Shown here: positions 41,911-49,252 of the stretch, in pieces | Position numbering within the stretch: the first letter of the stretch is position 1 | Layout: each line of letters opens with the position of its first letter | From: Shewanella maritima | GTDB taxonomy: Bacteria > Pseudomonadota > Gammaproteobacteria > Enterobacterales > Shewanellaceae | Direction: 5' to 3' | Assembly: GCF_004295345.1 (NCBI RefSeq) | Contig: NZ_CP036200.1 | Location: 2,655,001-2,719,000 of the forward strand | Length of the DNA stretch: 64,000 nt | Program-made: the position numbers and the translations under genes | The notes under the pieces: model-generated | What the model saw: the letters and a program-made list of their open reading frames with translations, nothing else | Databases searched by the model: none | Told to the model about the DNA's origin: nothing

Positions 41911-42788
41911 ATGAATCTCTCTCAAATTGAAGCATTTTGCGCGGTTGTCGATACAGGCTCAGTTTCAGCTGCGGCAAGAAAACTTGAATGTAACCGAACC
42001 AAGTTGAGTATGGCTATCAAAGCATTAGAGAAAGATTTAGGCACAGCCTTATTTGTGCGGGCCGGCAACAACGTGGTGGTGTCTGAAGCGGGTAAAGCTA
42101 TCTACAAAGATTGTGAGTACCTACTGATCACGTCAGGGCGTATTCGACAGATTTGTTCTCAGGTTAATGGTGAGTTTGCTAGCGAAATATGGATTGCTCA
42201 TGATGATTCCCTTCCCGATGAGCTCTGGCAAGAATTAACACTCAAGCTAGATAAAACTTATCCTGCAACCTCATTTAATGTGGTTCTTGCATCTTCAGGA
42301 GATCTCGCAGACTTAGTTGAGCGTGGGCAGGTTGATTATGCATTTGGCGTTGATTTTGAAGCTATTGATGAGCCAAGCATGACTTATCAGCCTCTTGGAA
42401 AGATCAGAATGATGTCGGTATGTAGCAGTGATCATCAATTAGCGAAATTCCCACGTGTTTCTGATCAAATGCTTCGAGAGCAAATGCAAGTATTGCTTAC
42501 TTATCTTAATGAGAAAGATAACCCCGAGTTACAGCCATTCTCACTTAAATATATTGGTTATTCGTCCTTCGAATTTATGCTGAAAACCATTTCTGGTGGA
42601 AGGGCTTGGGGGTGCTACCTGAGCCACTTATCCGTCAACTGCTCCGAGAGCAATCTTTATATGTAATCAAACATACTTATGGTTTGACACAAAGTGATTA
42701 TTGCATGTTTACGGTAGCGGGTATGCCGAAGCACCCTGCAATGGTATGGCTTGCTGATGAGCTAAGTGACTATATTTTTTCATTTTGA
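41911..42788 (+). pseudogene. LysR-family regulator, frameshifted
   Basis: The gene encodes a LysR-type transcription regulator split into two frames. The N-terminal helix-turn-helix MNLSQIEAFCAVVDTGSVSAAARKLECNRTKL is followed by the effector domain to GGRAWG. At the G5 run (42608-42612) one G appears missing; adding it gives AWGVLPEPLIRQLL and the C-terminal helix to a stop at 42788, a normal length of about 292 residues. As written, the first frame stops at 42666 after about 252 residues and lacks the proper C-terminus. No target gene is obvious. It is a sequencing artefact or a pseudogene. Confidence 0.85.
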
Positions 42789-43019
42789 GCTTTCAAGATA
42801 CCTAATCCCCGACAATATCTCACTTCCAATTATATCTACCGTCAGTCAGCGTCAAGAATGTTGACACTTAGTTTGCTTTGTAAATTTTTGATATTTAGAT
42901 CTTTTTTACTTTTTGTCGTTGTAGGTTAATCGCACGACCTTATGTATGGATTGCTGCTTTTGTAAGGGACTGGATAATTATCAACCAGTCCCAACGGCTT
43001 TCTCACATAAGGTTTATGT

Positions 43020-43694
43020 ATGTCTTACTCATCAAATACAAGTGAATTCAGGTTACTTTCTGTTTCTGCAGTAGTTTCTTCCGGTTTTGCCGTTGGAGGT
43101 GTTGTATTTGGCATTATCGTTGGGTCTACCGTTATCATGTTTGATGGTGCTTATTCCTTAGTAGGCTTACTGTTAACTTTATTGTCACTAGTCGCAGCAA
43201 GCCAGTTGAAAAAGCCAAGTAGTCAGCTTGCTAAACATGGTCGGACAAAAGTTGAAGCAGTGGTTATTGTTATAAAAGCTTCAGTTTTATTGGGGCTGCT
43301 GCTGATATCTTTGTACTCTGCAGTGAGTGCAATGCTGGCAGGAGGAAGGCCGGTAAACGCTTCCGTGGCAGTTATATTCGGGGTGCTTAACCTAGTTGGT
43401 TGTTGCCTTGCCTGGTTATATTTATCTAGGCAGCATAAATCAAAAGGCTCAAAGCTCATTGGTGTTGAAATTGTGCAGTGGAAGATGGATGCCGTTATCA
43501 GTTTTGGGGTTTTAGTGGGGTTTACTCTGGCCTGGTCAATATCGTTAACACCTTGGGCTGAACTAAGCGTTTATGCAGATCCTCTGATGATGATTGTTAT
43601 TTCAGTTAGTTTTATGAAGGTACCTGCTCTTATGTTATCAAATGCTTACGCTACACTTATTGCAAAAAAGGCAAAGCAATTAGAGGCTGTATGA
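43020..43694 (+). CDS. Short cation-efflux (CDF)-like transporter
   Basis: This 224-residue protein has six hydrophobic segments and resembles the membrane domain of cation diffusion facilitators (zinc, iron or cobalt efflux). MFDGAYSLVGLLLTLLSL (about 40-57) aligns with TM2 and QWKMDAVISFGVLVG (about 156-170) with TM5, but the usual metal-binding His residues are replaced (Tyr and Gln), and the C-terminal cytoplasmic domain is absent. It may therefore be a non-classical transporter. TAAGG lies upstream of the ATG. The divergent neighbour is unrelated. Confidence 0.65.
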   Translation: MSYSSNTSEFRLLSVSAVVSSGFAVGGVVFGIIVGSTVIMFDGAYSLVGLLLTLLSLVAASQLKKPSSQLAKHGRTKVEAVVIVIKASVLLGLLLISLYSAVSAMLAGGRPVNASVAVIFGVLNLVGCCLAWLYLSRQHKSKGSKLIGVEIVQWKMDAVISFGVLVGFTLAWSISLTPWAELSVYADPLMMIVISVSFMKVPALMLSNAYATLIAKKAKQLEAV

Positions 43695-43792
43695 TTTACT
43701 TAAATTCCTTTTGAGTCGAGCAGGTATAAAGTTGATAAGATGACTTTTAATTCGCTGAAACTGTTTTGCAAAGCACTTTCTTTAATCGAAAT

Positions 43793-43820
43793 AAAATGCC
43801 AGCGAAAGCTGGCATTTTTT
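43793..43820 (+). terminator. Bidirectional terminator
   Basis: AAAATGCCAGC and GCTGGCATTTT form an 11-bp stem with a GAAA loop followed by T6. It lies between the CDF-like gene and the converging hypothetical gene. The segment after it (about 43821-43940) is unexplained and holds no convincing gene. Confidence 0.85.
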
Positions 43821-43942
43821 ATGGGTGGTTGGTGTATCGCCGCAATATCTACACCTAAGACTCGCGGCCAGTTCATCCCTGAATGCTCAACGGTGGCATC
43901 CATGCCATCAATGGCCTTATGTGTAGATAATGCCATTTAGAA

Positions 43943-44524
43943 CTAACATTTTGTTGTTTTCAGCCCTCTAAGCTGCTGCCAAATCTGATGATCTTTCTCT
44001 TGTGGTGATGCCACAAAATACCAACGTGTTTCTTCCTTGTCGCGACACTCCAATTTATGCGCTTCAAATAGCACTCTTTGTGGCTTGTTCGTCACGAAAG
44101 GTTCAATCCAATCGATATGGCCATGATAGCGATTGTCTGACTCGTAAACGGAGAAGCTAATTTTGACTGAGTTGGTACTAGCCTGCTTTTGACCAGATAC
44201 TGCCTGATATAAACCGAGATAATATCGATGTAGCTCATCATGCATGCGCGTTTGTTCAAGTGCTTGTGGCTTTATCGCCCAAACAAAGGCATAGCTGAAA
44301 AAATCTTGTTTAGTGGCGTCATACATTCCTGGTGCAAACACCAGCTCTTCAACACCTTCAAGCTCGATATTTGGCGCAAAATCGAGTGGGAATGGGATAA
44401 CTTCAGTGCGCCAGCCGTTTGGTAAACTTTGATAGGCAGTTAAGGTGTTTGCAGCTGCCGGTGTACCTGCTAGAGATGCAACGCAAACTAGCGCGCTAAT
44501 GATTGTGGCTAATAGCTGTTTCAT
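43943..44524 (-). CDS. Secreted hypothetical protein
   Basis: I do not recognise this family. The 193-residue protein starts MKQLLATIISALVCVASLAG, a Sec signal peptide with cleavage probably after AAA in TPAAAN. The mature part, rich in aromatic residues, includes the segments GWRTEVIPFPLDFAPNI and EELVFAPGMYDATKQDFF. The ATG at 44524 is preceded by GAGGA at 7 nt; an upstream start adds 19 residues lacking signal-peptide character. It follows the L,D-transpeptidase gene by 67 nt, so the two may be co-transcribed. Confidence 0.7.
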   Translation of the reverse strand: MKQLLATIISALVCVASLAGTPAAANTLTAYQSLPNGWRTEVIPFPLDFAPNIELEGVEELVFAPGMYDATKQDFFSYAFVWAIKPQALEQTRMHDELHRYYLGLYQAVSGQKQASTNSVKISFSVYESDNRYHGHIDWIEPFVTNKPQRVLFEAHKLECRDKEETRWYFVASPQEKDHQIWQQLRGLKTTKC

Positions 44525-44591
44525 CGTTTTTCCTCGATTGTTGTTTTTGCTATTGTTGTTTGAGCATAGAGGGTGTTGCAACTAGAACAGC

Positions 44592-45098
44592 TTACCATTG
44601 AATTTGGACCTCAGTACCGACTGACACAAGCGCCATGAATTCATCCATTTCAGCGTTGGTAAGGGCAATACAGCCATCAGTCCAGTCGAACTGTTGCATA
44701 ATTGGTGCAAGCCAGCCTAAATAGTTGCGTTGCCCATGAACCATGATAAATCCACCGGGCGAAACACCTAAAGCTTTCGCACGGGCTTTATCGCTAGCGT
44801 TGGGGTAACTGACGTGCATTGAGCGGTAATAAGATGAGTCTTCTTTTTTGTAATCTAGAATGTAGCTTCCTTCAGGTGTGCGTTGATCGCCTTCTTGCTG
44901 CTTGTGACCCTGTGGTTGTCCACCAAGCGAGATACTGTACTCACGTACGACTTGATTGTTTGAGACTAGTTGCATAATCCGATCGGACTTGTCGACCTTA
45001 ACTAAATCGACCTGCTGTAGAGTCTTCTGTGTAGATGTGGCTTGAACTTGGGCAGCAAACATCAAGCAACATATTAATGTCGTAATAAATCGGCTCAT
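44592..45098 (-). CDS. L,D-transpeptidase family protein (YkuD domain)
   Basis: This 168-residue periplasmic enzyme has a signal peptide (SRFITTLICCLMFAAQVQA) and a YkuD domain. The catalytic region reads MVHGQRNYLGWL then FDWTDGCIALTNAEMDEF; Cys in TDGCI is the nucleophile and the His is in VHG. The usual SxGC is TDGC here. Such proteins crosslink peptidoglycan 3-3 or attach lipoproteins, or act as peptidases; the small size and lack of a LysM domain suggest a simple periplasmic enzyme similar to YafK. Confidence 0.88.
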   Translation of the reverse strand: MSRFITTLICCLMFAAQVQATSTQKTLQQVDLVKVDKSDRIMQLVSNNQVVREYSISLGGQPQGHKQQEGDQRTPEGSYILDYKKEDSSYYRSMHVSYPNASDKARAKALGVSPGGFIMVHGQRNYLGWLAPIMQQFDWTDGCIALTNAEMDEFMALVSVGTEVQIQW

Positions 45099-45447
45099 CC
45101 CTAATACCCGATACTAGTAAAAGTTAAGTCAGTAGGATTCAATAAAAGTCATTATTTTTCAATCGATAAACAAGTTTATATGATGAAATTGGATTGAATT
45201 TTTAAGTTGAAACAATGCTTTCTAGTTTTTTAACACAATTAGGCAGCATGCTGACTTTAGCTGCAACATCTTGATGAAGGTAACTTTGTTTTTATCAACT
45301 CGTTTGATATTGAGATGAAAATCGATACTTGTTAACTAGATCAAAAAACCAGTTTCAAAATAACACTAGAATCCTATCTATCATTCATTTGGTCATTTTG
45401 CCAAATGACAAAATGTTTATATCGGACACTTATACAAAGGCAGTTTC
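45099..45447 (+). promoter_or_regulatory. arsR upstream region with candidate ArsR operator
   Basis: No gene in this 349-nt gap. At 45386-45407 the inverted repeat CATTTGG-N8-CCAAATG is centred about 50 nt before the arsR start, followed by TGACAAAATG. This suits a dimeric ArsR/SmtB repressor operator; assignment is by position and symmetry only. Confidence 0.55.
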
Positions 45448-45774
45448 ATGAATCAACAGGAGCAACTACGACTCGACTCTCGAGCCGCGATTTTAAAAGC
45501 GCTCGCTCATCCAACGCGGTTGTGGCTGCTAGAAAAGTTACAACAACAAGAGCATTGTGTGTGCGATTTAACTGATGGTGCAGATGCCGATATTTCAACG
45601 GTTTCAAAACATCTTTCGGTGCTTAAGCATGCCGGAATTGTTAGTAGCCGCCGTGAGGGTAAGCAAGTTTATTACCGTTTAGAAACGCCATGTTTAATGA
45701 AACTGTTTTCTTGTGTCGAGACTGTTATTGAAAAAAATGCGACAAAACATGCAGAGCTGTTGTCTTGCAAATAG
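45448..45774 (+). CDS. ArsR-family metalloregulator
   Basis: This 108-residue ArsR/SmtB winged-helix repressor has the helix-turn-helix in VCDLTDGADADISTVSKHLSVLKHAGIV (about 38-65), with CVC just before it (EHCVCDL), the As(III)-binding arrangement typical of ArsR, plus Cys residues near the C-terminus (LFSCVE, LLSCK). It likely represses the operon that follows and releases DNA on binding a trivalent arsenical or related thiol-reactive metal. AAGGC precedes the ATG; arsE-like follows after 41 nt. Confidence 0.88.
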   Translation: MNQQEQLRLDSRAAILKALAHPTRLWLLEKLQQQEHCVCDLTDGADADISTVSKHLSVLKHAGIVSSRREGKQVYYRLETPCLMKLFSCVETVIEKNATKHAELLSCK

Positions 45775-45815
45775 CCACTCGCGAAGCACTTATGAAGACT
45801 TATTGAGGCATTAAA

Positions 45816-46055
45816 ATGAAAATTGAAATTCTAGGCAGTGGATGTAAAAAATGTAGCAACTTGGCTACTGAGGTTGAGAGTGTAGCCACTGAGTTAGGCG
45901 TCACGTTTGAGCTGACTAAAGTGACTGATATGGCAGTTATTTTAGGTTATGAAGTGATGTCGACACCCGCAATAGTTATTGATGGCAAAGTGGTATGTTC
46001 AGGTGTTATCCCTTCTGCTGACGAAATTAAAACGCTAATCAATCAAACGGGCTAA
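45816..46055 (+). CDS. Small thioredoxin-fold protein (ArsE-like)
   Basis: The 79-residue protein is a minimal thioredoxin fold with the redox motif CKKC at about 10-13 (GSGCKKCSNL) and the cis-Pro segment VMSTPAIVIDGKVV (about 48-61). It resembles the redox-active-disulfide 2 family. In the published Shewanella arsEFG cluster a protein of this kind (ArsE) acts with ArsF in nitroreduction of aromatic arsenicals. Here the same gene order supports that role; specificity is inferred. Confidence 0.7.
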   Translation: MKIEILGSGCKKCSNLATEVESVATELGVTFELTKVTDMAVILGYEVMSTPAIVIDGKVVCSGVIPSADEIKTLINQTG

Positions 46056-46158
46056 CTCCTCCCTTTACGTTACACCATTAACGCACTTTTCCCATGAATT
46101 AATCGACCTCAAGCCTTTCACTCATAAAGGCTCAAGGGACAGCTTTGTCTTATAAAAG

Positions 46159-46695
46159 GTGATACTAATGAATTTATCTCATCGTATAACGGCTTGGATA
46201 TTGCCGGTGATAGTCGTAGTTTGTACGGCTGTGCCTGTTGTCGTGGCTAATGCAGATACTTTGCTTCATCCAGCTCCAACTCAAACTCCTAAACTTTTAT
46301 TACAAGAAGATCAGGTGCTGAATGTGTATTACTTTCATGGCAATGCACGTTGTTATTCTTGCAAACGAATCGAAGAGTTAACCAACAAATCAATTAATTC
46401 AGGTTATTCATCACAGCTTAAACAGCAAAAAGTGATACTGAATATTGTCAACTTAGAGCAGGAAGGTAACGATCATTATATTGATGATTTTCAATTAATA
46501 ACTCGCTCAGTAGTGGTAGCCATTGAGCAGCAGGGAGGTGTAGTTGCATATAGCCGCCTCGATCGCGTTTGGGATCTTATTAGTCAGCCTGAACAGTTTA
46601 CTCAGTATATTTATCAAGAAATTGATCAGCTATCTGTAACGACCAATAGCGCTAAAATCCAAGCTCACAACTTAGAGAAATCTACCCATGGCTGA
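46159..46695 (+). CDS. ArsF-like thioredoxin-fold protein
   Basis: The 178-residue protein has an N-terminal hydrophobic segment (about 7-25, likely a signal anchor or peptide) and a thioredoxin-like domain with CYSCKR (about 65-70). It matches the ArsF family annotated as a subunit of nitrophenyl-arsenical nitroreductase. It lies between the ArsE-like and ArsG-like genes, and overlaps the latter by 8 nt, so they are co-translated. Periplasmic location is inferred from the N-terminal segment. Confidence 0.75.
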   Translation: MILMNLSHRITAWILPVIVVVCTAVPVVVANADTLLHPAPTQTPKLLLQEDQVLNVYYFHGNARCYSCKRIEELTNKSINSGYSSQLKQQKVILNIVNLEQEGNDHYIDDFQLITRSVVVAIEQQGGVVAYSRLDRVWDLISQPEQFTQYIYQEIDQLSVTTNSAKIQAHNLEKSTHG

Positions 46696-47383
46696 GTGGT
46701 TTATCGTGCTAAGTAGCGCGTTGTGGTTTGGTGTGCTCACTTCCATATCACCTTGTCCGCTTGCAAGTAATATTGCTGCGGTGTCATTTTTAAGTAAGCA
46801 AGTCGATACGCCTGCACAGTCGATTTCAATGGGGTTATTTTATTGCGTTGGCAGAATGCTTAGCTACATTTTGTTGGCAGCACTATTACTATATACAGCA
46901 ACTTCTGCTCCAAGGTTGTCTAGCTTTCTTCAAACTCAAATGAACGTGATAATCGGACCTATCTTAATCGTGGTTGGAGGGTGCCTTTTGGGTTGGATAA
47001 GTCTGCCAACAAGCAATTGGTCTATATCTCATAGACTTCAAAAATCGCTAGCTGGTCAAGGTAAGCTGGGGGCTTTATCACTAGGTAGTCTTTTTGCCTT
47101 GTCGTTTTGTCCTACATCTGCAGCTTTGTTTTTTGCTTCATTGCTGCCATTAATCATTGCACAGCAGTCTAGCTTACTTATCCCAAGTATTTACGGCTTT
47201 GGTACGGCAATCCCTGTGTTGATGGTTGCTCTGTTATTGCAATTTGGAAGTTTAAAAGTTGCCAGTTTTTATCAGAAAGTGACTCAGGTTGAAATGCTTG
47301 CGCGCATGGCATCAGGAGGTGTATTCCTGCTCGCTGGCGGCTTCTATTGCTGGCTTTATATTGTTCCTATGTTGTTGGGGTAG
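46688..47383 (+). CDS. ArsG-like/CcdA-type membrane protein
   Basis: This 231-residue protein has six hydrophobic segments and two conserved Cys-Pro motifs (ISPCPLASN, about 20-28; LSFCPTSAA, about 138-146), the hallmark of the CcdA/DsbD membrane reductases. The NCBI-style ArsG family is annotated as an aromatic arsenical efflux permease, but the CcdA-type cysteines suggest electron transfer across the membrane to the periplasmic ArsF-like protein. It starts within the arsF-like gene (8-nt overlap). Confidence 0.78.
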   Translation: MAEWFIVLSSALWFGVLTSISPCPLASNIAAVSFLSKQVDTPAQSISMGLFYCVGRMLSYILLAALLLYTATSAPRLSSFLQTQMNVIIGPILIVVGGCLLGWISLPTSNWSISHRLQKSLAGQGKLGALSLGSLFALSFCPTSAALFFASLLPLIIAQQSSLLIPSIYGFGTAIPVLMVALLLQFGSLKVASFYQKVTQVEMLARMASGGVFLLAGGFYCWLYIVPMLLG

Positions 47384-47387
47384 AGCA

Positions 47388-48371
47388 ATGTTTGTATGGT
47401 TTTCTATCTTTGCTGATTGGTTGGTTTATGAAGTTTTAGGGCTATCCAATCAGACGCAATTTGGTACCGCACTGCACTTCTTTGTTGAAGACACGACTAA
47501 GATTTTTACGCTATTGATTGTCATGATTTATGCGATCGGTTGGCTGCGCGCGTCACTGAATGTTGAGCGAGTCAGAGGATACCTCGCGGGAAAACCTAAA
47601 TTTGTTGGTTATACCCTTGGCTCTGGTTTTGGGGCTATTACGCCATTTTGCTCTTGTTCAAGTATTCCAGTGTTTCTGGGGTTTACTTCGGCAGGGATAC
47701 CGATTGGCATTACTATGGCTTTTTTACTCACTTCACCACTGATCAACGAAGTCGCCATACTGCTTCTTTTTAGTTTACTAGGATGGGAAGTTACGCTCAT
47801 TTATGTGGCGACAGGTATGGCAATCGGTATGATTGGTGGAGCAGTGCTTGATCTATTAAGAGCGGAGCGTTGGTTGCAACCTTTAGCGGCTAAGGCATAT
47901 GGGATGGGACAAAAGCAAGCCGTGCAGCAAGCTCATTTAACCGATGCACCAGCATTGACTTGGTTGCAACGTCACCAGTTTGCAAAGTCCGAAACCTCGG
48001 AAATATTTTCTCGGGTATGGAAGTGGGTCATAGTTGGTGTTGGTCTAGGAGCTGCTTTGCATGGCTTTGTTCCAGCGGGGTGGCTTGAGTCACACTTAGG
48101 GGAAGGGCAATGGTGGTCAGTGCCTGTTGCCACGTTAATGGGGATCCCACTCTACGCCAATGCTACAGGAGTGATCCCCGTAATGGAGAGCTTATTGCTT
48201 CAAGGCGTCCCTCTTGGCACTACTATGGCATTCTGCATGAGCACGGTAGCGGCAAGCTTCCCTGAATTCATCATGTTAAAACAAGTGATGCAATGGAAGT
48301 TGCTTGCTTTGTTGTTTAGCTTACTGCTGCTGTCATTTACAGTATTAGGATGGGTACTTAATTTACTTTAG
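47388..48371 (+). CDS. ArsP/YraQ-type permease
   Basis: This 327-residue permease of the DUF318 family has about eight to ten hydrophobic segments and the motif ITPFCSCSSIPVFLGFTSAGIP (about 84-105), with the CSCSS cysteines typical of ArsP organoarsenical permeases and YraQ. I chose ATG 47388, just 4 nt after the arsG-like stop, in preference to an upstream start inside that gene. It completes an operon arsR-arsE-arsF-arsG-permease and probably exports the product of that system. Confidence 0.82.
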   Translation: MFVWFSIFADWLVYEVLGLSNQTQFGTALHFFVEDTTKIFTLLIVMIYAIGWLRASLNVERVRGYLAGKPKFVGYTLGSGFGAITPFCSCSSIPVFLGFTSAGIPIGITMAFLLTSPLINEVAILLLFSLLGWEVTLIYVATGMAIGMIGGAVLDLLRAERWLQPLAAKAYGMGQKQAVQQAHLTDAPALTWLQRHQFAKSETSEIFSRVWKWVIVGVGLGAALHGFVPAGWLESHLGEGQWWSVPVATLMGIPLYANATGVIPVMESLLLQGVPLGTTMAFCMSTVAASFPEFIMLKQVMQWKLLALLFSLLLLSFTVLGWVLNLL

Positions 48372-48524
48372 TACCGTCAGGCATAGTATTAGTGCGGTTT
48401 GTCTGCGGCAAGCGGATGTCAGAGACGAAATACGTCACAGACATCGTTTGTCGCTTTTCTGTTTGTCTTGCTTGGCTACAAATTGCCATTTGGTTTGCGG
48501 CTTATATTCTTTAGACCTTGATTT

Positions 48525-48917
48525 CTACGCACTGCAATGAAAGTGATTGCCATGCTGCCAACAGCTGCGTCGGTTATGTTTGGCGGGCGATATCACCCGA
48601 TTAACTATGATGATATCTTTACGATTATGCTGCTCTGCTAATTCAACTACTGTGTACTTTTTAGGAACTAGCGTGACTGTCTTGGCCACTTTATTGTTAA
48701 CCGGCTTCTTCTTAACTGGCTTCACTGTAACGACTTTCGCGGTGACAACCTTGGTTTGCGCTGGCGCGGCCTTAACCACTTTAACGGTTTTTACAGTTTT
48801 AACCGCTTTGGTATTTTCTGCCTGGTTTTGGCTAGCACAGGCGCTTAGGGTAATGGTCGCCAGCAGGCAGACCATAGTTTTTAGCGGGATAGAATAGAGT
48901 GTATTGGCGTATTGCAT
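48525..48917 (-). CDS. Lys/Val-rich putative lipoprotein
   Basis: This 130-residue protein has a lipobox LSAC (about 24-27), so it is probably lipidated. A low-complexity, basic KTVKVVKA-type repeat region follows (about 35-90), then EHNRKDIIIVNRV and a His-rich end HGNHFHCSA. I recognise no family. AAGGA lies 7 nt before the ATG. Basic, extended linkers of this kind can reach across the periplasm; this is inference. Confidence 0.6.
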   Translation of the reverse strand: MQYANTLYSIPLKTMVCLLATITLSACASQNQAENTKAVKTVKTVKVVKAAPAQTKVVTAKVVTVKPVKKKPVNNKVAKTVTLVPKKYTVVELAEQHNRKDIIIVNRVISPAKHNRRSCWQHGNHFHCSA

Positions 48918-49155
48918 AACGGCATCCTTGGCGGCTAAAAGCTAAACACATTTATGAGTTTATGCGTTTCAAGGTCAAACAGTGTGCGGTTTAAGTAAAG
49001 TAGTGCAAAGGTGTGGGCAGTGAAGATTCCAGTGCAGTACCGGCCTTGTTGCTTGATCATATTTCTAAGTTACTTGTAATAAACCAACAAAATTAACCTA
49101 TTAAATAACAGTAGTTTAAAGGTTTACTCTGACCCAATTTGGCCTTTGAAAATAA
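48918..49155. other. Intergenic region left of the dodecaheme gene
   Basis: No gene seen. It ends at the terminator of the leftward cytochrome transcript (49156-49179). Confidence 0.4.
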
Positions 49156-49179
49156 AAGCACCGCCGATTGACGGTGCTT
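49150..49179 (-). terminator. Terminator of the dodecaheme cytochrome gene
   Basis: AAGCACCG and CGGTGCTT form an 8-bp stem; on the minus strand it is followed by TTTATTTTC. It lies 75-100 nt after the cytochrome stop codon. Confidence 0.7.
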
Positions 49180-49252
49180 GCTTTCTGACTTGCCTAACTA
49201 GTGATTTGTATAACTAGTAGCTTTTATAACCGGTGGCTTGTATAGCTAATAG

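Noticed and set aside
48547..48897. 116-codon plus-strand frame
   Set aside because: It is antisense to the lipoprotein gene, whose lipobox and ribosome binding site are more convincing.
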